Source of the DNA: an uncultured bacterium
Lineage (GTDB): Bacteria; Vulcanimicrobiota; Xenobia; Xenobiales; Xenobiaceae
DNA length: 64,000 bases
Reading direction: 5' to 3'
Assembly (NCBI GenBank): GCA_934636825.1
Contig: CAKUBG010000011.1
Coordinates: 8,253-72,252, forward strand
Position numbers and translations under genes: made by a program. A model generated the notes under the pieces. It saw nothing but the letters and a program-made list of their open reading frames with translations, did no database searches and was not told the origin of the DNA. Below, piece by piece: positions 26,712 through 36,155 of this stretch. How positions within the stretch are numbered: position 1 is the stretch's first letter; each line of letters begins with the position of its first letter.

Positions 26712-26722
26712 CAGATGTTACA

Positions 26723-27559
26723 CTAGTAGTTTGTAATAATAACTTCTTTTCCAACACGCTTTGATGCATCTCTGTTGATAGCTCGCCTAACATCTATAAC
26801 TTTAATTTTGAATCCTTCGTACAGCTGATAAACAAGAGCCACATTATGATTACTCATCATTACTTTAACTCCAATAGCATCTAGTCTTCTAAACAATGAC
26901 GCTAATCTGCAATGATCGTCATATCCAAAACCATCTTTGGCATAATCAGTAAAATTAGCCGTTTCACTAATAGGAATGTATGGCGGATCGAAATATACAA
27001 AATCACTAGCGTGTACATCAGCACACGCTGCTTCAAAATCTCCACGGCGAATTTCTATTTCATATTTATTCAAATAATACCCGATACTGCGTAGATTTTC
27101 TTCACTCATAGAAGTCCCACCAACTTTGTTATTGTAGGGGACATTGAATATTCCGTGTGAATTTACTCTATATAGCCCGTTAAAACAATGTTTATTTATC
27201 CATATAGTAAGAGCTGCGCACTCTGCATCAAGAACATGCTCAACTATTTTTTTGTTATACGACTCTCTCATTAGTAAATAATAGTTTTTGTCGCATTCTA
27301 CAGAATCAAAACTGGATAATATTTTTATTACAGCTTCTGCATCAAATTTGAGTTGACGATAAACATTAAGCAATTGTTCATTTATATCATTAATTACTGC
27401 TCTTTCTGGCTGTACATCTAGTAAAAGAGCACCTCCACCAATAAATGGTTCAAAATATCTATTATACGATTCAGGTATACACTCTTCTAACTTTCCAAGA
27501 AGCTGTCTTTTTCCACCTGCCCACTTTACAAATGGACTTATTTTTAATTTATTCACATG
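26723..27559 (-). CDS. Dam/DpnM-type DNA adenine methyltransferase (alpha class)
   Basis: 278 residues from the GTG at 27559, which has AGGTG five bases upstream; ATG codons at 27568 and 27580 are in frame but poorly placed. N-terminal motif FVKWAGGKRQLL (X), FEPFIGGGALL (I), YFDPPYIPISETANFT (IV) and a central variable target domain. The pattern is that of Dam and M.DpnIIA, which methylate adenine in GATC. It follows the endonuclease gene after 114 bases. Base composition is visibly more AT-rich than in flanking genes. Confidence 0.9.
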   Translation of the reverse strand, partial: HVNKLKISPFVKWAGGKRQLLGKLEECIPESYNRYFEPFIGGGALLLDVQPERAVINDINEQLLNVYRQLKFDAEAVIKILSSFDSVECDKNYYLLMRESYNKKIVEHVLDAECAALTIWINKHCFNGLYRVNSHGIFNVPYNNKVGGTSMSEENLRSIGYYLNKYEIEIRRGDFEAACADVHASDFVYFDPPYIPISETANFTDYAKDGFGYDDHCRLASLFRRLDAIGVKVMMSNHNVALVYQLYEGFKIKVIDVRRAINRDASKRVGKEVIITNY

Positions 27560-27673
27560 ACACCTCATACAAATTGCCATTTACGCGCTTTGATTATTAG
27601 CATTTTGTTATTGAATTACCACAATAGAAAGTAAAAAAGCTACAACTATTCTATTCTGGTAATAATTATGTTG

Positions 27674-28327
27674 CTATAGACTCATATGCCGGATATCATA
27701 GACAAATTGTCTCTGAAAATAAAATGCGTGATTCTTATTAGAAACATATCTACCATATACTTCGGAATAAATCGGATGATACGGTCTAGAGTCTTTGCTG
27801 CGTACCTGAAGATGCCTACCGTTAGATGTATGAATAAAGCCATCTGAACTTTGTTCAATATGATGTCTAAGTTGCTCACAAACAGAATAATAATCATTTT
27901 CCCAAATATTTTTTAAGTCGCCATATCGTGGTGAATTTAGATCAATATGTATACTAGGAAGATACATCCAGCTCTCAGGTTCTCCGTCTTTGCATACCGG
28001 GACGTAAAGTATATTTTTAATTTTTTCATAAAGATGCGTTTGCTCGAATGGTCGTTTTTGGATCAATTCATCTATGACACTACTAATCTGAGTGATAAAT
28101 ACAGTTTCTCTCGGATTTCCAGCTGCATCGCACTTATTTGTCTTCAGTTCACCATCATCAAAATCCAAGTTATTACTTGATAAACGCATTCCCAGCGATA
28201 ACTCTAAAAGCTGACCTGTCTTTCCTTTATTAATCTTTATTGTGTTCATGTCTATTGGTGAAAACAGTTCGCCAAAGCGGATGCCTGCAAGTTTATTAAG
28301 CCTTATATGCGCTTCTGCAAGTTTCAT
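27674..28327 (-). CDS. MutH/Sau3AI-family restriction endonuclease, predicted GATC-specific
   Basis: 217 residues, ATG with AAGGAGAG seven bases upstream. The MutH signature is visible: GKTGQLLELSLG (Glu42) then NLDFDDGELKT (Asp55, Glu60, Lys62), matching the E...D...ExK catalytic arrangement; the D-to-E spacing is two residues shorter than in MutH. Length matches the single MutH domain, not the two-domain Sau3AI. Given the adjacent Dam-type methylase, the predicted function is cutting unmethylated GATC. It is not the unrelated DpnII nuclease fold. First gene of a three-gene AT-rich operon. Confidence 0.78.
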   Translation of the reverse strand: MKLAEAHIRLNKLAGIRFGELFSPIDMNTIKINKGKTGQLLELSLGMRLSSNNLDFDDGELKTNKCDAAGNPRETVFITQISSVIDELIQKRPFEQTHLYEKIKNILYVPVCKDGEPESWMYLPSIHIDLNSPRYGDLKNIWENDYYSVCEQLRHHIEQSSDGFIHTSNGRHLQVRSKDSRPYHPIYSEVYGRYVSNKNHAFYFQRQFVYDIRHMSL

Positions 28328-28749
28328 ATTTCTCTCCTTTACTTAACAAAACACAATTTTACGAATCGTATTTGCTCCCCAATAATTCTAATACAAGTCA
28401 AGTCCAAAACTGTGTGTAAATTACATCATTTAAGACAGTATTCTCACGCAACTAAAGACTGCTGCTACTCTCCATATTTTTCTTTTTATTAAAGGTATTT
28501 ACATTTTTCTGCCTACTTAAGCAGCAAAAATACAGGAATGAAACATTAACTTAACTAAAAACAGCTAAAAAATTAACAAACCAGTTTTAGAATGGGAGTG
28601 AGTTTATAAAAATATCGATTTCATTAGGGGGTGTTGTACTGCGTATTCTCGGCTCTATACAGTTGAGCATATTGCAGTAATTGTTTAAGCGACCTATTTG
28701 CGGTAATATTGTAGTGTGTTCCGAGGGGTTTGTCGCCAATTTCGGGGGG
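28328..28749. other. AT-rich flank between the restriction island and the TPR gene (422 bases)
   Basis: No gene or structured RNA recognised. It must hold the promoter of the minus-strand restriction operon and that of the plus-strand TPR gene. No convincing promoter and no direct repeats or integrase remnants were seen, so the island's right boundary is approximate. Confidence 0.3.
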
Positions 28750-30057
28750 ATGGAGAAAGAGCCTGTTATACTGATGCGTAATTCTGAATCTTCAGCAGAA
28801 CAGAAAAATGCCACTGCTTCTACGCAGGAAAATGGCAAGCTTCTTCATTTTGCTCAATATCGCAATCCGGCCAGTTTTCGTCAGTATTGCGATTTAGCCG
28901 GAACTTTACAAGGTCAAGGTAGATACGAAGAGGCCAAATCGGCTTGGAACAAAGCCATTGAATTAGATCCGGAAAACATCAATATTCGCATAGACTTTGG
29001 CGTGGCCCTAGCTGAAACTGACGATATAGAAGGCGCTCTGTGCCAATTTGAAACAGCAGTAAAATTAGATCCCAACAATATTGACGCCAATTATCTTTTG
29101 GGCATGGCCCATTTTCATCTCGAGCACTTCGATTTGGCTTTAAAGTATTGGAAACGTTGCTTATCCGACAAAACTGGCCAATTGGAAGACGAGACCAGCT
29201 TGCGCATGTGTTTAGCCGAAGCCTATCGCGCTTTAGGACGTCCACACAAAGCCATTTTCCAGCTTAACAATATTTTAGAAAAAAATCCTGCCGACATAGA
29301 CGCTTATAATTTGTTAGGTATGATTTTGCTGGAAATAGGTGAAAAAGCTTTCGCCATGGATGTATTAAAGCGAGCTGTCGCTTGCAATCCTGATTTTTAT
29401 CGTTCTCACTTAAATTTAGGCGTAGTCTATTTCGATTGTGGCGCTATCGATTTTGCCATTCACGAATTTAAAAGAGCTTGCCAATGTAATCCTAAAGATA
29501 CCGATTCTTTTTACAATTTAGGGCGAGCCCTCACTATTAAGGGTGAGCTTTTACAAGCGTGCCAAGCTTTGGAAAAATCGCTGGAGCTTTCACCCAATCA
29601 ACTTGATTGCCTAGATTTCTTGGGCAATTTAGAATTGTTACGCGGAGATTTTCAAGCAGCTTGCGGCCATTTTAATAAAATTTTAGCTCTAGATCCCAAC
29701 AATATAGAAGCCCTTTGCTCTATAGCAGAATCAGAACATCGCCAATACAACTACCAAGAAGCCGAAGCCTATTTGCAACAAGCCTACAAATTAGCTCCAG
29801 AAAACCCTTTAGTGCACTACTCTTTAGCTTTGCTTTATCGCGATCAGAGCAAAAAGTTAGATAAAGCAGTAAAACATATGCGCAAAGCTGTCGATTTACA
29901 GCAAAATAATCCTGAGTATCAACTACTTTATGGTGATATTTTGGCGCAAACTGATAAAGAAAGCAAAGCCAAAGACGCTTGGGAAAAAGCTATTGAATTA
30001 GATCCTTCTCTGGCCGACGACGTCCGTTCTCGCTTAAAAAAGTTTGACAAAAGCTAA
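28750..30057 (+). CDS. Tetratricopeptide-repeat protein
   Basis: About 435 residues from the ATG at 28750; ATG at 28774 and TTG at 28681 are alternatives. Almost the whole chain from residue ~50 is tandem 34-residue TPRs (about ten to eleven), for example YCDLAGTLQGQGRYEEAKS, WNKAIELDPENINIRIDFG and AYNLLGMILLEIGEKAFAM, with the usual W/L/G/Y/A/P positions. A scaffold for protein complexes; no partner domain is fused. No signal peptide, so probably cytosolic. Lies just upstream of the fused flippase gene (130 bases). Confidence 0.88.
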   Translation: MEKEPVILMRNSESSAEQKNATASTQENGKLLHFAQYRNPASFRQYCDLAGTLQGQGRYEEAKSAWNKAIELDPENINIRIDFGVALAETDDIEGALCQFETAVKLDPNNIDANYLLGMAHFHLEHFDLALKYWKRCLSDKTGQLEDETSLRMCLAEAYRALGRPHKAIFQLNNILEKNPADIDAYNLLGMILLEIGEKAFAMDVLKRAVACNPDFYRSHLNLGVVYFDCGAIDFAIHEFKRACQCNPKDTDSFYNLGRALTIKGELLQACQALEKSLELSPNQLDCLDFLGNLELLRGDFQAACGHFNKILALDPNNIEALCSIAESEHRQYNYQEAEAYLQQAYKLAPENPLVHYSLALLYRDQSKKLDKAVKHMRKAVDLQQNNPEYQLLYGDILAQTDKESKAKDAWEKAIELDPSLADDVRSRLKKFDKS

Positions 30058-30187
30058 AATTTCACCAACTTAAGTGCTTATATTTTTATTACGGCCATCA
30101 AGCCTTTATAGGCAGGCTAAAAAGTCAGCCAAGCGGAATAGCGGAGGGCTTAATTGAGTTCTTTTTAGTCTGGAAAGATTTAAATTT

Positions 30188-31873
30188 ATGAATATTTCAC
30201 TTTTAGGCGATAGCAAATTGCTTTTTATTATGGCTTTAGCTGCTATTGTCTCTATGCTGACTACTCTAAATACAGCTGCCCGTCCGGCCGCTATTCGCAC
30301 CAAGCAAGTAGCTTTGTCTTTAGCCGTGTCAGCTGTATTCTTCATGTTTACGCGTTTTGCTAACCTTTTTTATTTGCCAATTTTGGGCAAATATGTTGAC
30401 AGAGCTGTGCAAAGCGGCAACGTAAACATGTTGTACGAACAAATCCAATGGGTCGTACTCAGCTCAGCTTTGGGCGCTTTACTTTCTTGGTTGTTATTGC
30501 CAACTTTTACAGCCATCTACGAACGTGGTATTGCCAGTATAACGGTGCGCGGCTCCATGTTAAAAATGCTCTTGGCTCTTCCCTCTCTGCGCGGAATAAA
30601 AGCTTTATTTGGCTGTTTGCGCTCTCCTTTAGAACTCAAAACTTGGGCTTGTCCAAATTGTGCTACTTCAACTGATGAAGCGACTGAAGAGCCTTTCGCT
30701 TTACCCTGGGATTTGCTCAGTTGGAATATTTTTGCTACCGCTGTTTGGACAGTTGGCGCCTTGGCTGCTTTGCAAGTCAGCGCTCTTTATCCAGATCTGG
30801 CAGCCACCGCCGTGCTTCTTTCCGGTTTAGTCAACTCATTTGCGGCCATTGCTTTTAGTCTTTTTGTCGATCCCAAAGCGGCCGTTATTACCGACCAAGC
30901 AGTATCAGGCCAACGTCCAGCCAATCATGTCTTGCAACTTACTTTCCATCTGGGACTAGGAAACTTTGTAGGCGGTTTGCTCGGCTTATTCACCTTTCCG
31001 TTAGCTATCAAAATTATTAGCTTAGCTACCGAAAGACTGGGCCACGCCAAAATGGATGAAAACATGTGGCTGGTCATTGGCCTTAATGTAGTTGTCACTT
31101 GCTTAATGTGCACTTCTTTAAGTTCACGTATTTCTGCCGTAATTACCAAAAACGTAGCTACGGCACTAGCTATTTACAATGTTTTCTTCTTAATTACTCG
31201 TTTGACAACCCAAGTATACGCCCCTATTTTAGGTTCGGTAAGAGACTCAGTGGTAAAAGGAGCCGCTTCGGCTGCCGAGCTATTGCCTCTCTTCCGCTGG
31301 GTAATTGGCGGAGCCACTTTAGGTACCGTCATAGGTTGGTTACTCATGCCCACTTTTGTAGCCATTTACAATACAGCTATAAAAGCTTTAGAGCGAAGAG
31401 GCGGCTCTATGGCTACTTTGCTTAAAGACTTAGCTAAACCAAAATATTGGAGCAAAGTATGGCAATGCTGGCGTAAGCCTTCCAATTTTGGAGTTTTACT
31501 TAGCGATCTTAAAATATTGCCCAAGAGCTTTTTATTAGCCAATGTTTTTGTTATCGGTATTCATGTTATTGGTGTTTTAGCTGCCATTCAAGCCGGCGCA
31601 GAACTGACAGGCCACTTGGCCCGTACCGCAACTTTGCTCTCTTCAGTAATTAACGGCGCAGCCACTATTTTGGGCAGCGTTATTGTCGATCCAACTGCGG
31701 CAAAAATTACCGATGAAGCTGTAAATGGAAAACGCTCTTTACACGAAGTCGAAGCTATGGCAGTATTTCTTTGCTTTGGTTCGATTTTAGGTACCGTACT
31801 TTCTCAATTACTTTTTATCCCTAGTGTAAAAATTATTATTCTGGGAGCTAAAATTTTAGGAGCTATATTCTAA
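30188..31873 (+). CDS. amj: Duplicated-and-fused Amj-type lipid II flippase
   Basis: 561 residues in two halves (~10-282 and ~290-560) that each match the Amj/DUF2837 fold, normally ~270 residues. Aligned pairs: IRTKQVALSLAVSAVFFMFTR / VITKNVATALAIYNVFFLITR, YLPILGKYVD / YAPILGSVRD, WLLLPTFTAIYERG / WLLMPTFVAIYNTA and VDPKAAVITDQAV / VDPTAAKITDEAV. Amj substitutes for MurJ in moving lipid II across the inner membrane. A CPNC pair occurs in the first half only (~155-158). The tandem fusion is the notable feature. No ribosome site better than ATTTAAATTT precedes the ATG. The next gene starts 18 bases after the stop. Confidence 0.8.
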   Translation: MNISLLGDSKLLFIMALAAIVSMLTTLNTAARPAAIRTKQVALSLAVSAVFFMFTRFANLFYLPILGKYVDRAVQSGNVNMLYEQIQWVVLSSALGALLSWLLLPTFTAIYERGIASITVRGSMLKMLLALPSLRGIKALFGCLRSPLELKTWACPNCATSTDEATEEPFALPWDLLSWNIFATAVWTVGALAALQVSALYPDLAATAVLLSGLVNSFAAIAFSLFVDPKAAVITDQAVSGQRPANHVLQLTFHLGLGNFVGGLLGLFTFPLAIKIISLATERLGHAKMDENMWLVIGLNVVVTCLMCTSLSSRISAVITKNVATALAIYNVFFLITRLTTQVYAPILGSVRDSVVKGAASAAELLPLFRWVIGGATLGTVIGWLLMPTFVAIYNTAIKALERRGGSMATLLKDLAKPKYWSKVWQCWRKPSNFGVLLSDLKILPKSFLLANVFVIGIHVIGVLAAIQAGAELTGHLARTATLLSSVINGAATILGSVIVDPTAAKITDEAVNGKRSLHEVEAMAVFLCFGSILGTVLSQLLFIPSVKIIILGAKILGAIF

Positions 31874-31891
31874 AAATTTGCGGAGTAAAAA

Positions 31892-32350
31892 ATGAGCGAA
31901 AAAATTACCAACGTCATGCGTATTTTAAAGCAGAAGAAAATACCTTTTGTCGAGCATACTTACGCAGCCGATCCCACTAAAACTGCTGAAGACATTGCTC
32001 AAGAAGTAGGTCTGCCTCCCGAGCGCGTTTTTAAAACCTTGGTAACGATAGGGCGCAGTAAAAACCATTACGTTTTTGTCATACCTTCTTATGGCCATCT
32101 AGACTTAAAAAAAGCCGCAGCAATAGTAAAAGAAAAATCTATAGAAATGATCCCTCAAAAAGAACTTCTGCCCCTTACAGGCTACGTTCACGGAGGTTGC
32201 TCACCTATAGGCATGAAAAAAGCTTTTCCTACTTTTATAGATGAAAGCTGTCTGCAATTTGACACTATTGCTATTAGCGCTGGTAAAGTAGGTTTTCAAG
32301 TAGAATTGGATATAAAGTTACTCAATTTTCCGACAGCTTCACTAATATAG
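31892..32350 (+). CDS. ybaK: YbaK/EbsC-type Cys-tRNA(Pro) deacylase
   Basis: 152 residues, GGAG ribosome site. YbaK/ProRS-editing domain: HTYAADPTKTAEDIAQEVGL, FKTLV, FVIPSYGHLDLKKAAAIV (with the catalytic Lys region) and GYVHGGCSPIGMKKAFPTFID. Hydrolyses mischarged Cys-tRNA(Pro). 18 bases downstream of amj, so likely in its transcript. Confidence 0.92.
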   Translation: MSEKITNVMRILKQKKIPFVEHTYAADPTKTAEDIAQEVGLPPERVFKTLVTIGRSKNHYVFVIPSYGHLDLKKAAAIVKEKSIEMIPQKELLPLTGYVHGGCSPIGMKKAFPTFIDESCLQFDTIAISAGKVGFQVELDIKLLNFPTASLI

Positions 32351-32390
32351 ATTTTTCTAAAAATCGAAAAAAAAACGGTTGTTACACATA

Positions 32391-32422
32391 AAAAAAGGCG
32401 CTCCACAAAATGGACGCCTTTC
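32391..32422. terminator. Intrinsic terminator, bidirectional
   Basis: AAAGGCG-TCCA pairs with TGGA-CGCCTTT; the left side is A-rich, the right side ends TTTCTC. Lies between ybaK and the convergent lipoprotein gene. Confidence 0.75.
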
Positions 32423-32463
32423 TCATTTGCTCTTTCACGAGCAGTTCTTTATATTAACGGCAA

Positions 32464-33114
32464 CTATTTGGCAATTGCTTTCAGCCAAGCAGAAACTTTT
32501 TCTTGAGCTTGATTGAGCTCGCCATCATAAATAGCCAAACCTTCAGTAATTGAAGCTTTATGAGCAGCCTTACGCAAATCGTCAATACCGGTCATACCAC
32601 TGCCACCGTGAGTACTAAATGGAGCGATAGTTTTACCCTCTAAATTGGCTTGCTCGGTAAAAGTAAGTACGGCCATAGGGCAAGTTCCCCACCAACAAGG
32701 ATAACCGATATAAACCGTATCATACTGGCTAAGATCGGGCATTTGACCTTTTAATTTAGGTCGTTCATTGGCAGCCTTTTCTTTTTTAGCTTCGTCAGTA
32801 CAAGCACGATATTCGCTAGGATAAACTTTCTCCGTCTCAATACGGAATAAATCGGCGCCAGTCTCTTTGGCAATTTCTTCGGCTACTTGCTTAGTATTGC
32901 CGCTATAGGAGAAGTAAACAACTATAGCTCGCTTATCTTTACTTTGATTAGCCTGAGCCACAGTTTTTACTTCAGCAGTATGAACAGCTGCTTTGTCATT
33001 TTGATTGGAAACGGACGAATTAGAAGCGCCATTATTAGCAGCATTGCTGCTACAAGCCGACAGACTAAGTAAAACAAAAAGAGCAATTAAAATGTGTAAA
33101 AGCGAATTTTTCAA
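32464..33114 (-). CDS. Lipoprotein flavodoxin
   Basis: 216 residues, TTG start with GAGGT upstream. Signal peptide with lipobox LSLSAC (Cys at residue ~21), then an Asn/Ser-rich linker and a full flavodoxin fold: VVYFSYSGNTKQVAEEI (FMN phosphate loop), YIGYPCWWGTCPM and APFSTHGGSGM. The FMN domain would thus sit outside the inner membrane, unlike ordinary cytosolic flavodoxins. An electron acceptor or a flavodoxin-type reductase role in the envelope is inferred. Confidence 0.85.
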   Translation of the reverse strand: MKNSLLHILIALFVLLSLSACSSNAANNGASNSSVSNQNDKAAVHTAEVKTVAQANQSKDKRAIVVYFSYSGNTKQVAEEIAKETGADLFRIETEKVYPSEYRACTDEAKKEKAANERPKLKGQMPDLSQYDTVYIGYPCWWGTCPMAVLTFTEQANLEGKTIAPFSTHGGSGMTGIDDLRKAAHKASITEGLAIYDGELNQAQEKVSAWLKAIAK

Positions 33115-33155
33115 GAGCTTTACCTCGTCGTAATAAAAAATACATCAAAAAAGTG

Positions 33156-33193
33156 AAAAACGCTTTGCGGCTCAAGCTTCGCAAAGCGTTTTT
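33156..33193 (-). terminator. Terminator upstream of the flavodoxin gene
   Basis: AAAAACGCTTTGCG pairs exactly with CGCAAAGCGTTTTT; T-runs on both strands. On the minus strand it ends the transcript of the gene at 33298-33708. Confidence 0.85.
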
Positions 33194-33297
33194 GGCTTGT
33201 GTTCAGGAGCCGCCTTAAGCTTACAACCTAAAGCGCACTTTAGGTCAAGCTCCAAGAAACACTTTTACTCTTTACCTTTGTCTTTAGCAGCATCTAG

Positions 33298-33708
33298 CTA
33301 TTCCAATTCAATTAGACCATCAACTATTTTTTTAATAAAGCGCTCCGGTACATCTTTACCAGAAAAGCTATAATAGGAACCTTTGCGCCAAGAGGAAATC
33401 CAATCAGCTCTGAAAGCAACTCCCTCTTCCGAATCTTTGGGATAAACTTCAGCTGTGCCTTTTCCATAAAGGATATTACTGAACTGGACTTGCTTTTCTC
33501 CGGGAAAGACGTCGCCTACTCCACCGTTGCAACCGAAAATTTTTACTTCTCCGCCCATACCGTTGGAATAAGTTAATACGTAAGAAGCTCCTAAAGGCGA
33601 CATATAATCCACATCAACATTGACAAGCTGCAAATCATCATCCATGCCGCAATAATAAAAAACGGGAAAAGGTAAAGCTTTCAGCTGGTTCATTTGCTGC
33701 TCGTTCAT
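33298..33708 (-). CDS. Protein of unknown function
   Basis: 136 residues, ATG at 33708. No signal peptide or membrane segment. The sequence looks like a single small alpha/beta domain: FPVFYYCGMDDDLQLVNVDV, a Gly-rich segment (GGEVKIFGCNGGVGDVFPG) and a C-terminal helix. No family recognised. Stands alone, downstream of the helicase gene on the same strand. A perfect palindrome ACCTAAAGCGCACTTTAGGT lies in its 3' region at about 33226-33245. Confidence 0.5.
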   Translation of the reverse strand: MNEQQMNQLKALPFPVFYYCGMDDDLQLVNVDVDYMSPLGASYVLTYSNGMGGEVKIFGCNGGVGDVFPGEKQVQFSNILYGKGTAEVYPKDSEEGVAFRADWISSWRKGSYYSFSGKDVPERFIKKIVDGLIELE

Positions 33709-33858
33709 ATTATATTTAAGACCTTTCTAGTTAAAAAAATACTAAAAGAGCTGATCCGAAGCCGCCCCCAACCTCGATGACAGTGTTTTTTTTCGTCTAC
33801 CCCAAGCAAAAGCCTGCTCTATCAAACTAAGCTTAAAAACCGCAGCTCAATTAGCTAA

Positions 33859-36138
33859 TTAGCTATCTACACGCTTAACATCTTCACAAGCTATAGGCAA
33901 ACATTCACCGGGACGGCTCTTAAAGCGCACCCATAATTTGCCGGAAGCTATAAAAGATACGGTGCCCAAACCATTAACTTTATGCTCAACGGTACAACCA
34001 GCAGGGAAATTGATAGCAATTTCGCGGCGACGGAATTTGCGCACTTGAGGAGGCATAATGGTGATTTGTCTGACTCTTTCTGTAGAAGTTACGCGCTGCT
34101 CCTTGAGCTCTTCGCTGCCGGCGCGGAAAGGACGCCCTGAAGACAATTTTTGCGCTACAGCTTTGGCTTTCCAACCATTGCTACTTTTAACTTCAATTTG
34201 CTTTAAGGGCATTTCATAGATAAAACGCGACAACTCTGAATCTTGGTCGCCACGATGGCAAGCTGCCGTAAGATACAGCATATCTTTAGCTCTAGTTAAG
34301 CCGACATAGCAAAGGCGTCGCTCTTCTTCCACTCCTTTGTCTCCGTCGACTAAAGATCGGTGGTGAGGCAAAAATCCATCTTCCATACCAACTAAGAAAA
34401 CAACCGGAAATTCCAATCCTTTGGAAGTATGGATAGTCATTAAGACTAAACTGTCTTGCTTGTCGGCGCTTTCATCAAATTCATCACGACCAGAAATTAA
34501 AGATATTTCGTTTAAAAAAGCCCGCAACGGCAACTCACCTTCGTAATTGGGGCTATGGCGTTCTTTTTGAAAGCGTCTATCAAAATCAGTCAATACTTCC
34601 AAAAGTTCTTGTAAGTTTTCTCCCCGCTCTTGATCTTCTTCCGAATCGCTGGAGAGCAACTTTTCCTTATAGCCCGTTTCTTCTAAAACAACTCTTACTA
34701 ATTCAGCCAAAGAACAATCAGGGCTTAGGGCTTGCTTTTTCAATTCTTCCAAACGATCATATAATTTTCGACAGCGCCCTACATAGGAAGCAGCTACTGC
34801 AGCCTGATCTGCTAATCCTAAAGCATGCATAATGGGAATGCCGTTATGAGCAGCATAAGCAACTATTTTAGCGAAAGTACTTTCTCCCAAACCACGCGTA
34901 TTTTTAATAATTCGCTCTAAAGCCACCGAGTCGCTGGGATTGCCCAAAACATAAAGATAAGCCAAAATATCACGAATTTCTTTACGATCATAGAAACGGC
35001 GTCCGCCGACAATTTGGTAGCTTATACCCTCTTCACGCAACAATATTTCTTCAAAGTTGCGGCTTTGAAAATTGGATCTATATAAAATGGCAATATCGGA
35101 ATAGCGATAACCACATTGTTGTACCAAACATTTGCAAGCTTGCACTACAAAGAGAGCTTCACTGCGTGAGTCGTCAGTAATATACACATATGGCAAAGTA
35201 CCGTCGGTGCGATTGCTCCATAAATTTTTTACTTTGCGATCAGAATTGTGGCTGACAACTAAGTTGGCAACATCTAAAATTTGCTGCGTAGAGCGATAAT
35301 TTTGTTCCAACTTGATAACTTTGGCGTCGTGAAAATCTTTTTCAAAGCGCAAGATAATAGAAATATCGGCTCCGCGAAAACCGTAAATGCTTTGATCATC
35401 GTCACCTACGGCACAGAAGTTTCTATCCTCATTTAAAAGCAAACGCAATAATTCATATTGTATAGGATTTACATCCTGAAATTCGTCTACCAAAATATAA
35501 CGCAAATGACGGCGATATTTTTCACAAACGTCTGGATTATTGGAGAATAATTCGACTGTATAAACCAAAATATCGTCAAAATCAAGAGAATCGTTTTCAC
35601 GCAAACGACGATTGTAAGCTTGATAAATGGGAATAAGTAAACGCTCTTGAGCTAAAAGAGGGCTTAAATCTTCAGGCTTGCGGCGAGCATTTTTGCAAGC
35701 GCTAATGGCACTGAGCAAATCGCGCGGAGAGTGCTTTTGACCATCGATATTAAGTTCTTTTAAGATGTCGCGCATTAAGGCTATTTGCGCTTCGGTATCG
35801 TAAATGGAAAAGCTGGAGCTGACGTCAAGATATTTGGCCTCTCTCCGCAACCAACGAGCGCAAACAGAATGGAAAGTGCCAACATTGGAAAAAAAGCCGC
35901 TGCCGCAAAGCCCTTCAATGCGCTCAACCATTTCACGCGCAGCTTTATTAGTAAAAGTTACAGCTAAAATTTGTGAGCGCTGGGCCAACCCAGATTGTAA
36001 AATCCAAGCGATGCGCTTAGTTAATACGGTAGTTTTGCCGCTACCAGCCCCGGCTAAAATAAGCAAAGGGCCCTCGGTAGTAGTGACAGCCTCAGCTTGC
36101 TGCGGATTCAGTCCTGTCAGAATAGACTCCATAGTCAC
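33859..36138 (-). CDS. pcrA: PcrA/UvrD-type DNA helicase
   Basis: 759 residues. SF1A motifs: LNPQQAEAV (Q motif), AGAGSGKTTVLTKR (I), VTFTNKAAREM (Ia), DEFQDVNPIQYELLR (II), GDDDQSIYGFRGA (III), LEQNYRSTQQIL (IV), TIHTSKGLEFPVVF (V) and VGLTRAKDMLYL (VI). It unwinds DNA 3'-5' in nucleotide-excision and mismatch repair and displaces proteins. A Tudor-like C-terminal segment (VEHKVNGLGTV) is present as in PcrA. GTG start with AAGGGG upstream; ATG at 36132 is the alternative. It is 17 bases behind the RND gene. Confidence 0.95.
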   Translation of the reverse strand: MTMESILTGLNPQQAEAVTTTEGPLLILAGAGSGKTTVLTKRIAWILQSGLAQRSQILAVTFTNKAAREMVERIEGLCGSGFFSNVGTFHSVCARWLRREAKYLDVSSSFSIYDTEAQIALMRDILKELNIDGQKHSPRDLLSAISACKNARRKPEDLSPLLAQERLLIPIYQAYNRRLRENDSLDFDDILVYTVELFSNNPDVCEKYRRHLRYILVDEFQDVNPIQYELLRLLLNEDRNFCAVGDDDQSIYGFRGADISIILRFEKDFHDAKVIKLEQNYRSTQQILDVANLVVSHNSDRKVKNLWSNRTDGTLPYVYITDDSRSEALFVVQACKCLVQQCGYRYSDIAILYRSNFQSRNFEEILLREEGISYQIVGGRRFYDRKEIRDILAYLYVLGNPSDSVALERIIKNTRGLGESTFAKIVAYAAHNGIPIMHALGLADQAAVAASYVGRCRKLYDRLEELKKQALSPDCSLAELVRVVLEETGYKEKLLSSDSEEDQERGENLQELLEVLTDFDRRFQKERHSPNYEGELPLRAFLNEISLISGRDEFDESADKQDSLVLMTIHTSKGLEFPVVFLVGMEDGFLPHHRSLVDGDKGVEEERRLCYVGLTRAKDMLYLTAACHRGDQDSELSRFIYEMPLKQIEVKSSNGWKAKAVAQKLSSGRPFRAGSEELKEQRVTSTERVRQITIMPPQVRKFRRREIAINFPAGCTVEHKVNGLGTVSFIASGKLWVRFKSRPGECLPIACEDVKRVDS

Positions 36139-36155
36139 AGAAAGTCACCCCTTTA

